Origin: Euclidia mi | Lineage: Eukaryota > Arthropoda > Insecta > Lepidoptera > Erebidae | Assembly (NCBI GenBank): GCA_944739405.2 | Contig: OX123182.2 | Coordinates: 21,277,326-21,341,325, forward strand | DNA length: 64,000 nt | Direction: 5' to 3' | Part shown: positions 1 to 8,329 of the stretch, one piece after another | How positions within the stretch are numbered: position 1 is the first letter of the stretch | How the letters are laid out: each line of letters begins with the position of its first letter | Position numbers and translations under genes: made by a program | Notes under the pieces: model-generated | Database searches by the model: none | Seen by the model: only the letters and a program-made list of their open reading frames with translations | What the model was told of the DNA's origin: nothing

Positions 1-1
1 G

Positions 2-574
2 GTAATGGATTATTTCACGAGATGGCCAGAAGCTTTTGCAGTCCCCAATCAGGAAGCAATTACAGTTGCGACAAAATTAATAAATGAAGTATTTTGTCGA
101 TATGGTTTACCGTTAGAAATCCACAGCGACCAAGGGAGAAACTTTGAATCTCAACTCTTTCAAGAAATCTGCAAGATGATGGGGATCCACAAGACTAGAA
201 CAACTCCGTATCACCCTCAATCGGATGGAATGGTGGAGAGATTTAACCAGACTTTGGAGCGCCATCTTGCTAAAGTAGTCGATAGCCATCAGAGAAACTG
301 GGACGAATATATCCCACTATTTGTTCTGGCTTACAGAGCCGCAGTACATGAAAGTACGGCAACTACCCCGGCGCGAACAAATTTAGGAAGGGAGCTACGA
401 CTTCCACTAGACCTTCTTGCTGGATGTCCACCGGGGACACCTAGCTGTGTTACCGATTATGCATGTGAATTAAGGAGAAAGCTCGAAGAAATTCATGAAC
501 ACGTTAGACAAGAGAATTTACAAGCGGGAGTAAGAATGAAGACCCGATATGACAGACGCGCAAATGCAAGATAA
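2..574 (+). pseudogene. integrase core of a Ty3/gypsy element (partial)
   Basis: This is a retroviral-type integrase, the enzyme that inserts element cDNA into the genome. The open frame enters from beyond the left edge; an internal Met is at 5. DDE-core signatures are visible: an early acidic motif MDYFTRWPEAF, the second Asp in HSDQGRNFES and the catalytic Glu in GMVERFNQTLERH, with the characteristic TPYHPQSDG stretch before it. The frame ends at a stop at 572-574, where intact relatives continue into a C-terminal GPY/F-type domain. The N-terminal zinc-binding part lies outside the window. The family call is firm; the copy is not functional on its own. Confidence 0.88.
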
Positions 575-796
575 TTCGAAGAGGGAACTTTGGTGTAGCT
601 TCATAATCCGGTCTGATGTAAGGGAAAATCTCCCAAATTACAGCCAAGCTGGGAAGGACCATATACTGTAATAAAGAAAATTAACGATGTAACCTACAGA
701 ATTCGAAAGACACCTAGAAGTCCACTGAAGATCGTTCATGTGGATAGGATAGCGGTATATCATGGATCCAACAATACTCGGGACGAGCATGTCTTA
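575..796 (+). pseudogene. decayed integrase C-terminal (GPY/F-like) region
   Basis: Translation in the frames following the integrase core gives pieces that fit the C-terminal domain of Ty3/gypsy integrases: a Glu-Gly-Thr-Leu-Val segment just after the stop, then a segment with charged and aromatic residues like the GPY/F module, then a His-Val-Asp-Arg-Ile piece around 735-755. In-frame stops and at least one frame change separate these pieces. The position between the integrase core and the polypurine tract is as expected. Remnant only. Confidence 0.6.
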
Positions 797-808
797 GAGA
801 GGGGGTAG
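797..808 (+). promoter_or_regulatory. polypurine tract of the gypsy-type element
   Basis: The purine-rich run AGAGAGGGGGTAG lies immediately before the TGTGACGG start of the LTR. This is the position at which plus-strand DNA synthesis is primed in LTR retrotransposons. Confidence 0.75.
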
Positions 809-1011
809 TGTGACGGCCGGTGTCATGCCAAGCTGTCATTACTACCGTTGCCAAGGTCTTCTGACGTCTACACGACAAACTATCCGGTCATCAAACACAA
901 TAATTTATTAGCAAAGAGGTTTGAAGACTATTTTATTATTTGGAAATGAGTTTTTAGTTCGATGACGTATACACTCTGTCAAGTGTTCGCCAAATTCACC
1001 AGTCATTGACA

Positions 1012-1083
1012 ACAAGGCGATGGCCGTGCGGATAACACATTCCGTTCACGTTCTGAAGGCGTGGGTTCAAATCCGAGTCATAA
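1012..1083 (+). other. tRNA-Leu-like segment inside the LTR
   Basis: An A-box-like TGGCCGTGCGG (1021-1031) is followed by GAAGGCGTGGGTTCAAATCC (ending 1074), which contains a B-box-like GGTTCAAATCC (1064-1074). Both boxes and the GGCGTGGGTTC context resemble eukaryotic tRNA-Leu (TGGCCGAGCGG, GGCGTGGGTTCGAATCC). The segment between them is shorter than in a real tRNA-Leu, and the acceptor stem does not pair well. It is probably a captured tRNA or SINE head rather than a working tRNA gene. Confidence 0.5.
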
Positions 1084-1166
1084 CTGTTATGTGGATTATG
1101 GTTTTTATAAAATTTGGAAAATGTTTATGAATATTTGGCAAATATTTAAAAGATTATTTAAATATT

Positions 1167-1342
1167 AAATATTTCGAGTAAAAATTAGAAAATTCTAGAA
1201 ACTTCAGGTAGGAATGGAAAGGTTAAAAAGAGACAGGAGATGGAAACACAAATTTAAATATTTCGAATAAAGATTAGAAAATTCTAGAAACTTCAAGAAG
1301 GAATGGAAAGGTTAAAAAGAGACAGGAGATGGAAAAACAATT
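1167..1342 (+). repeat. 89-bp tandem duplication in the LTR
   Basis: Two adjacent units start AAATATTTCG at 1167 and 1256 and share long stretches such as GGAATGGAAAGGTTAAAAAG and AGACAGGAGATGGAAA, with a handful of substitutions. They lie upstream of the TATA box, where a duplication of enhancer-type sequence could affect transcription (inference). Confidence 0.85.
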
Positions 1343-1392
1343 GAATAACGAAAAGACAATCGAAATTAGTAGATCTAGAACATTCTTAGGGG

Positions 1393-1400
1393 TATATAAG
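1393..1400 (+). promoter_or_regulatory. TATA box of the LTR promoter
   Basis: TATATAAG in a GC-richer context (GGTATATAAGGCGG), with the rest of the U3-R-U5 LTR downstream. Expected to direct element transcription from the LTR. Confidence 0.65.
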
Positions 1401-1615
1401 GCGGTGTAGACGCGCTAAGCGCCAGTTTAAGTTGAAAAGTGGTAAAGTGAAGAAGAAAAGGAAGAAGTAAAGGAAGAAAGAAGAAGTAGTAAAAAAGTGA
1501 AGTGAAAGTATAGTGCAGTAAAGTGCAGTGAAGTGCAGTGAAAAGTGCAGTGCAAAAGACGCTAGTGTTGGTGCTGTCTGCGTCGGAATTAAACGGCGTG
1601 TCGTGTGTCAAGTCG

Positions 1616-1621
1616 AATAAA
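1616..1621 (+). terminator. polyadenylation signal in the LTR
   Basis: AATAAA about 55 bp before the LTR end and about 215 bp after the TATA box, a usual position for the R/U5 poly(A) signal. Confidence 0.5.
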
Positions 1622-1859
1622 GTGTCATCAGTGCTACTCGGTGTTTCCGTCCAATCCCATTACCCCGTCCGTAACAATATATTGGGTAAGGTTGCTATTT
1701 TAATGGGGCTATTTAAATCTATAACTTCCTTACTTAAAGATAAAACAGTATTTTTTAATTTGCACATCTGATGAGGTTGAATATAGATAAATGGACTCAA
1801 CGAAACTGTAACATCTTTTGTACACCCATTTTCATGCAAATAAATGATTTATGATTTAT

Positions 1860-1982
1860 GGTTGCAGAGGTCAGACAGGCAATCGCTCTGTGAAAAAGCT
1901 AATATTCAGCCCAATCCGCTTAGACTAGTAAGCGGACCCTAGATTGAAACTGGGATAACGCTAAGAGGATGATGATGATGAG
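1860..1982 (+). mobile_element. 3' end of an RTE-like LINE with (GATGAT)n tail
   Basis: The segment contains GCAGAGGTCAGACAGGCA and a stretch ending ...GGGATAACGCTAAGAGGATGATGATGATGA. This matches the 3' terminal sequence common to lepidopteran RTE-type LINEs, which end in short ATG repeats rather than poly(A). Only the non-coding 3' tail is present. Related tails lie at 30239 and 30420. Confidence 0.6.
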
Positions 1983-2662
1983 TCGTCGCTAGAATTCGTG
2001 TCGTCTCTACACACATCGCGCTAAGTAAAAGTATTTATTCTAATATTATTCTTATCGTCTACAAGATGATTCAGTCTTATTTGAAGCAGACACGGTGGAT
2101 TTTCATAGCGTATACATTAGGCGTCCGACACGTCGAACGCGATGTAATTTCAGCTTTAAAAACACTGCACGGCGCACGCGTATTCAATGGAACGTTCGGC
2201 GACATACATATGTATGTTCCGCAGATGTGGCGAGACACTAATATTGAAGGTCACATTGAAGTAGTCAGCTACATACACGCGGTAACTCAAACACATGGCT
2301 GTTATTCGTGCTAGGATGATGATGATAATTTTATAATCACTATCCCGATTTCATCAAAGCCGCTGGATCTCAGGGTCTGTTTTATAGTGCAAACAGCTTC
2401 AAAACGACTTATTTCAAAGCAACTGCCGTCTTTCCTTGCGCGAGTAAACAACTGACTTATATTTGAGGACTCCTCATACTAACTGTAATAGACGTTTACA
2501 AAACTCGGTACCGACTTTACGTTTTCCCAGGGGCGTAAATTGGATAAGTTTACCTTCCTTTATCTGTCATCTATAAACAAAACGCTGACGAACAAGCTTG
2601 ACCTTGTCAATCGATCCATACCGTCTTCATTATGACCGGGATTTCCCAGCATTATTAAATCA
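1983..2662. other. unrecognised sequence with one 82-codon ORF
   Basis: An ORF at 2066-2314 (+) has no motif I recognise and is followed by GCTAGGATGATGATGATA, the same kind of tail as the RTE fragment just upstream, so it may be LINE-derived. The rest (2330-2662) shows nothing identifiable. Confidence 0.3.
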
Positions 2663-3119
2663 CTAGCTGTGCCCGCGGCTTCGCCCGCGTGGAAGTCGGT
2701 ATCCTTTAAGTATCCCTTTCTGTGGCCTTGATAATGTAAAATAACATAATGATTGGTTGATGAACCTCACTCATAAGTTTCTTACTTACTGTATTAGAAA
2801 AGTAATAAGCTGTAGGTGCCTGCCACCTAAACTCTTACCTAGCTCTTTCTTTTAATAAATACCTACCTACTATTTGGCCGGATTAGGTACATAATTATTA
2901 GTTAATTTGTATCTTTGCACTCAAAAAGTAACACTTGAATAGTTCCTAAGTCTACGATGCTCTACTATGTAATATAAGCTGTAATGGTGTGCAATAAAAA
3001 ATATTCTACTCTACCGACCAGTTGTAATCCGACGCGTCGCGCCCGCCGTTAAGGCAAACCGCTTCCATTTTATATGGAAACCGTAAACGACTCCAACAAC
3101 TATTTGCAGCGCACTGTCT

Positions 3120-3365
3120 TTCGTTAGTTAAGTGAACTCGTGATAATTTTATCTACATCTAAAACGCCTCTGTGTACACAACATTTTATGTGACGTTGTC
3201 CGAAGCGAGGAAAAACAGTTTGCTTGAGTCGCTTACTCGGGAAAGGTCCACGTAAAGTTGACCATGCGAGAAACTCTCATAAGATCCACGCCAGCAATTT
3301 TTAGCGTCTGCCCTTGAGCTTTATTTACTGTCATTGCAAAACAGACACTAACCGGAAATTGCAGT
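3120..3365 (-). pseudogene. Helitron (RepHel) helicase C-terminal fragment
   Basis: Minus-strand translation from about 3360 gives CFAMTVNKAQGQTLKIAGVD, the conserved late helicase motif of Pif1/Helitron helicases. After a +1/-1 frame change at about 3285 it continues with SHGQLYVDLSRV and KLFFLASDN, the last conserved helicase motifs. The frame change and an in-frame stop show that it is dead. It lies about 0.5 kb before the Helitron 3' end, where the RepHel gene ends in autonomous elements. The enzyme would unwind DNA in rolling-circle transposition. Confidence 0.8.
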
Positions 3366-3699
3366 TAAATTATACATATATCCGCATTGGTTCTTAAGTG
3401 CTTCGAACTCAATTTGGGCAAAAACTCGATTGACTTCTTCACTAACATTTATATTGTCAGCGCTGGATCTTAACACCGACTTTTAATTTTGCCAGAGGTG
3501 CCATCTAGGGGCAAAAGTACCGCTAAAATTAAAATTTTAAGTAATACCAGATGGCACCACTGGCAAAATTAAAAGTCGGTGTTAAGATCCAGCGCTGACA
3601 ATATAAATATTAGAAAAGAAGTTATGATTTCTTTTGCCCAAATTGAGTCCGAAGCACTTGATAACCATTGCGGATATATGTATATTTTAAATTGCGATG
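3359..3699. repeat. large inverted repeat in Helitron copy I
   Basis: Arms of about 145-150 bp (3359-3509 and 3547-3699) are reverse complements with scattered changes; both contain GATCTTAACACCGAC or its complement. Further direct copies of the right arm occur at 4530-4720 and 4830-5010 in copy II. The transcript would fold into a long hairpin. Confidence 0.8.
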
Positions 3700-4428
3700 C
3701 GATAACTTTTGATAGAATAAACGGATTCTGATAAACTAAAGACTAAATGTTAACCAAAGACACAAACTATGCGTTTGTCATTATCTCGATACAAACAATT
3801 TAGTGTGTTGCCACAAAATATATACAAGTACTTGAATTCAAGTCTATTAAATTTATTGAATGACACTGCTAGGCTCCCATAGGTGATAGCGTGATGATTA
3901 TTATCCAAGATTGTAATCGGGTCTTCAGGTAATAAATTGGTGAAAACCGCATCAAAATCCGTTCACTGGTTATTGCGTGATGATTTAACAAACATACAGA
4001 CAGACAGAAAGACAGACAATAATTCCAAAAAACATTGTTTTGTGTTCTATATCGATAACATGTCACAATCCAATTGAAATTTCGCAAAAATATTCAATGT
4101 ATAGACAAAGTGCTCTTTGAGTTTTATTAAAGGTAGTATAGCTGTGCCCGCGGCTTCGCCCGCGTGGAAGTCGGTATCCTTTAAATAGGTATCCCTTTCT
4201 GTGGCCTTGAAAGGTAATGTAAATAACATAATGATCGGTTGATGAAACTCACACTCATATATAAGTTTCTTACTTACTGTATTAGAATTGTAGTAACCTT
4301 TACCTACCTGCCACCTAAATTCTTAGCTCTTTCTTTTAATAAATATTATCTGGCCGGATTACATAACTATTAGTTAATTTGAATCTTTGCACTCAAAAAG
4401 TAACACTCGAATAGTAAGTATACTATTC

Positions 4429-4468
4429 CATAGTGTAATAAAATCTAATTAGATTTTATTACACTATG
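4429..4468. repeat. perfect 40-bp palindrome
   Basis: The first half, CATAGTGTAATAAAATCTAA, is followed immediately by its exact reverse complement, with no spacer. The corresponding place in Helitron copy I (about 2950-2965) has no palindrome, so it arose after the copies diverged. Confidence 0.95.
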
Positions 4469-5119
4469 ACGATGCTCTACTATGTAATATAAGCTGTTAT
4501 AATGGTGTGCAAAATAATAGTTTTAAATAATACTCCTAGATGGCACCACTGGCAAAATTAAAAGCCGTGATCTTTAGATCCAGCGCTAATAATATAAAAA
4601 TGAGAAAAGAAGTTAATACAAAATTTTGCTCAAATTGAGTCCGAATCATTTGATAACCCAATGTAGATGTATGTATATTTTAAATTGCGGTTACTTTTGA
4701 TAGAATAAACGGATTCCGATAAACTAAAGATTAATGTTAACCAAAGACACAAACTATGCGTTTGTCACTATCATGATACAAACAATTTAGTGTGTTGTGA
4801 GCAAATCGGAAAAAGTACCGCTGAAATAATACCCCTAGATGGCACTACTGGCAAAATTAAAAGTCGGTGTTAAGATTCCGCGCTGACAATATAAAAAAGA
4901 AGCTGCAACAAATTTTTGCCCAAATTGAGTCCGAATCACTTAATAGCCTTTGCGGATATATGTATATTTAAAATTGCGATAACTTTTGATAGAATAAACG
5001 GATTCTGATAAAATAAAGACTAAATGTTTAGTCTATTAAATTTATTGAATGACACTGCTAGGCTCCAATAGGTGATAGCGCAATGATTGTTGTCCTAGAT
5101 TATAATCGGTTCTTCAGAC

Positions 5120-5632
5120 TAGTGATGGGTAGCACACTCTTTCAAAATGAGGATCGTGCGAGGCACTCTTTTTCCGAAGTGTGCTAGCACACTGCTAGCA
5201 CGAATGAGGCGAGGCCGCGAGGTATTGGTAGCACAGTGAGTGTGTGAGTACACATAGTGTGCCGCACTCAGGTGACATCGCATCGTGTGTCGTGAGTGAC
5301 ACGGCACACATTGGCACGCTCACAGAACACGGCACATTTTTACGGTATTCGCCGGCTCACCGTTTGATAAGACATACTTGAAATGAGTAACTTACTGTAA
5401 TATGTTTTGAGATTTGTTTAATTACTTGAGTAGGTACTTATATCGTAAATATACTTAAGTTTTATCTGCATCTCATTTATCAAAGCATAAAAGTAATATT
5501 AACTCAAGCAACATCGAGTGTGCCCCAACTGTGCTGTGTGCTAGCACGTCAAAATAAAAAGAGGGAGTAACTCACCACACCGAAGTGAGTCACTACAAGT
5601 GTGCTAGCACATGTGCTGAGTACCCAACACTA
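5120..5632. mobile_element. hAT-type MITE (513 bp) nested in the Helitron
   Basis: It begins TAGTGATGGGTA and ends TACCCAACACTA, imperfect TIRs of hAT type, and is flanked by a perfect 8-bp duplication CTTCAGAC (5112-5119 and 5633-5640). The interior has no long ORF but many GTGCTAGCAC palindromes and GTGAGT-type subterminal repeats. The empty site is visible in the paralogous Helitron sequence at 3910-3930. It depends on a hAT transposase supplied elsewhere. Confidence 0.92.
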
Positions 5633-5848
5633 CTTCAGACAATATACTGGTGAAAACCGCATCAAAATCCGTTCACAGGTTATTGCGTGATGATTTAACA
5701 AACATACAGACAGACAGACAGACAGACAATAACTCCAAAAAAAATTGTTTTGTGTTCTATATCGATAACATGTCACAATCCAATTGAAATTTCGCAAAAA
5801 TATTCAATGTTCAGACAAAGTGCTCTTTGAGTTTTATCATAGTATAGA

Positions 5849-6299
5849 TGAATAAACGACTGTAATTCCCGAATAATTTATTTTAAATGGTGTCATTTGT
5901 GGACATTTTTATGTGCCAAAATGATTACAGGGATAGTTTCTGAAACGATCCATTATTAATTTATACTTCAGTTTTTGTCAGCATTCGTTTGCTCCTTTTA
6001 TTAATAAGCCTCGGGAATATTAAATGAGAACTAACGCGGAGTGTGTGATGAAAAAATGTATGTATTTGCTGAAAAGATATGGAATGAAAATGAACCTTTT
6101 GAAGGAATTACGTTAAAATCGTATTTTAAACAAGTAGTTAAGGTATTTTACGGTCGATCGTGAGATCGAATACTAATCATAACTAATATTTGATTATAAT
6201 TAATACTTGTTTGAGCTCTAAAAAAAGTACTAGGATTACAACTTATAAGTAATTTTTATAAGTCCAGACTGCATAGAAGGCATAGTGCTTTATGCGATC
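5849..6299. other. no recognised feature
   Basis: AT-rich sequence without a long reading frame, repeat boundary or RNA-gene signature that I can see. Confidence 0.5.
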
Positions 6300-6415
6300 G
6301 TCTTACTGTTTAGGACTGTGCCCAGTGTTTTAGGTTTGATTCGTACACGAGACTACACTTTGTGTGATCCGCGAAATTTTGGGTCGAGACTAGGTATTAT
6401 TTGTGTTCGTAGATT
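6300..6415 (+). mobile_element. degenerate tRNA-headed SINE fragment
   Basis: A B-box-like GGTTTGATTCG is followed by CACTTTGTGTGATCCGCGAA and GGGTCGAGACTAGGT. This matches the body of the SINE at 30562 (CACTTTATGTGATTCATAAA, then GTTTCGAGTCTAGGTGTTC). The head and tail are not well preserved. Confidence 0.5.
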
Positions 6416-6833
6416 AAATGTTTGTTTTTATTCGTTATTCTAATAACAAGAATTTTATTTTGACAACAATAAGCAGTGTATTTAAAACATTAAGCCATAC
6501 GCAGTATATTAGTTAGTATTATTTATTTTTTATTTTATTTATTTATTTCTTCATATACACAGCGTATACATATAGGCGGACTTAATGCCATGGGCATAAT
6601 CTACCAGTCTACCTTAGAGTGGTGCAGAGAGATAAGAAGTAGGTGTATTATATGATGTAACGATATATTACTAAGTGTCGAATTATTGCTTATAATAAAT
6701 ATACATACTTACATAAATATATAATATGAGAAAATACATAAACGAAAGACATACACAATACATATTTACGAATAAAATCAGAGATAAATTATAGACTTAC
6801 TTACACCGATACATATAAAGATACAAATATACA

Positions 6834-8321
6834 TCAACATATACCTATAAGATAGCGACTTATGATAGGTACATTCGCCGACTCAGCCAACAAGAGTTCC
6901 TTTATTTTGGACTTGAATGTGAATTTGGTTTTGGCCATCCTGACCTCAAGAGGTAGAGCATTCCATAGAAGAATAGATTGAATGTTGAAAGAAGAGTGAA
7001 GAAAATCACATCTGTCAGAAGGCACCATGAGTTGAAGGTTATTAGAAGAGCGAAGATTTCGCTTATGGTTAGAACATAGGTACTGAAAGTAAGGAAGTCA
7101 TAATATACTGAGGAGAAGTAGGAGATGTAAGAATAGTGTATAGAGTGGTGAGAGCACGCAAACTACGGAGTTGACGTATAGGGAGCCACTTTAAATGGGA
7201 ACGATAAGTAGACACATGGTCATACTTACGAAGATTATAAATGAATCGAATGCAGTTATTCAGAAGACGGTCAAGTTTATTGCGGAGATCTGCATTCAGG
7301 TCAAAGTAACATACATCACCATAGTCGATCAGTGGGAAAATTAAAGTCTGCACAAGCATTGTACTTAGCCTCGGCAGGGAGGAAGTTTTTAGGCGGTAGA
7401 GAGCGCGCAGAGTGCCGGTGACTTTCCGACTTACCTGTGTCACCTCAGTTTCCCAATTCAGCCTCGCATCCATATGCAGTCCAAGATTCTTAAACGTGAG
7501 ATGCAGATCGACAATAGTTCCGTTAAAAAAGATAGCCGGTAGTGTAGTTAAGTCCAGTCTGCTTAGTTTTCGTTGACTACCCACGATTATGGCCTGAGTC
7601 TTAGAAGGATTTACAAACTTGTCGGACCATGTCTTTATGGTCGCCAAATCCCTATTGACCTTGTCAATGGCCTCTGCTACGCATTCCACACTTACATGGG
7701 AGTAAATCTGCAAGTCGTCGGCATACAGATGGTAAGAGCACTGAAGATGTTGAGTTAGGAGGTTTATGAAAATAGAAAATAAAAGAGGTGAGAGAATACC
7801 GCATTGAGGAACGCCAGATGTGACGTCGAACCACCCCGAAGAGGACTCATCGAGGCGGACAGACTGTTGACGACCTCGAAGATAAATTGAGAACCAATTC
7901 AGTGCCCCAGCCGAGACCCTGAGATGGGAGAGGATAGATTAAAGAACATCGTGACTGACGGTATTGAAACCATTTGAAAAATCGTGTAGTGACTTCGGTG
8001 TTCTCCATAGCCCGAATATCGCCAGTCACTTTAAGTGCTGTGAGTGCTGTGGCCAGCCTGACTGAAATGGACTCAGCAGATTATTGTGTAAGACAAAACG
8101 AGACAATTGTTTGTTCACAGAGGCATCAAGCACTTTGGATAGGAGGGGTAATATTGAGATTGGTCGAAAGTGTTGAGGAAGGGTAGGATTGGGGATTTTA
8201 GGCAAAGGAATTATATGGGCTTTGCGTCACAAGGAAGGAAATGTACCAGAGACAAGTGAAAAGATTATGATGTGGGATATTGCCAACAGGAGCTGATCTA
8301 GGATCTTTGTAATCATACGAC
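6834..8321 (-). pseudogene. LINE reverse transcriptase, C-terminal two thirds
   Basis: Minus-strand reading shows RT blocks in order: PLPKIPNPTLPQHFRPISIL near 8230-8170, GVPQCGILSPLLFSIF near 7820-7770, and the catalytic YADDLQIYS ending at about 7700. An open segment at 7713-7069 then carries the thumb and the C-terminal region with LLNNCIRFIYNLRKYDHVST and WLPIRQLR. A last open piece (7028-6834) has LLWNALPLEVRMAK, the usual LINE C-terminus. The pieces are in different frames with stops between them. The enzyme would copy LINE RNA at a nicked target. Confidence 0.85.
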
Positions 8322-8329
8322 GGCTAATG

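Larger units (their letters stand above)
1..1676 (+). mobile_element. Ty3/gypsy-type LTR retrotransposon, 3' part
   Basis: The window opens inside the integrase of a Ty3/gypsy-type element and runs through the integrase C-terminus, a polypurine tract and a complete 3' LTR. The 5' LTR, gag, protease and reverse transcriptase lie upstream of the window, so the target-site duplication cannot be checked. The integrase core is open, but the region after it has stops and frame breaks, so this copy is defective. The assignment rests on the DDE integrase, the order IN-PPT-LTR and the TG...CA LTR ends. The lineage within Ty3/gypsy is not resolved. Confidence 0.85.
809..1676 (+). repeat. 3' LTR of the gypsy-type element (868 bp)
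   Basis: The LTR starts TGTGACGGCCGG and ends CCGTCCGTAACA, which form a 10-of-12 imperfect inverted repeat with TG...CA ends. It contains a TATA box at 1393, an AATAAA signal at 1616, an 89-bp tandem duplication and a tRNA-Leu-like segment. The matching 5' LTR is outside the window, so the left border rests on the polypurine tract and the terminal inverted repeat. Confidence 0.8.
2663..4138 (-). mobile_element. Helitron copy I (with helicase remnant)
   Basis: The 3' end (minus strand) is the CTAG at 2663-2666 after the hairpin GCGGGCGAAGCCGC. The 5' end runs into copy II around 4138. It shares with copy II the 3' non-coding part (2667-2999 versus 4141-4510), the block with GTCTGTCTGTCTTTCTGTCT-type repeats near 3990, and the 5' terminal 140 bp. 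It alone keeps the helicase-derived segment. Confidence 0.75.
2663..5848 (-). mobile_element. tandem Helitron array (two copies)
   Basis: On the minus strand the array begins TCTATACTATGATAAAACTC (plus 5848 leftwards) and ends GCCGCGGGCACAGCTAG (to plus 2663). It has the Helitron hallmarks: a 5' TC, a 3' CTAG preceded by a GC-rich hairpin, and insertion between a host A (complement of 5849) and T (complement of 2662). Two copies join near 4138/4139, where the 5' end of one meets the 3' end of the other with a few bases lost. A helicase remnant lies in copy I. The array contains a later hAT MITE (5120-5632). Head-to-tail Helitrons are expected from rolling-circle read-through. Confidence 0.85.
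4139..5848 (-). mobile_element. Helitron copy II (deleted, with a MITE insertion)
   Basis: This copy shares both non-coding ends with copy I but lacks the helicase segment. It has two direct copies of the arm sequence (from about 4530 and from about 4830). Its 5' terminal TC is at 5848-5847 (minus strand), with a host A beyond. A hAT MITE interrupts it at 5120-5632; removing the MITE and one TSD gives the uninterrupted arrangement seen in copy I at 3910-3930. Confidence 0.75.

Noticed and set aside
2066..2314. 82-codon ORF as a gene
   Set aside because: No recognisable motif, and it is followed by an RTE-type ATG-repeat tail; kept only as a remark.
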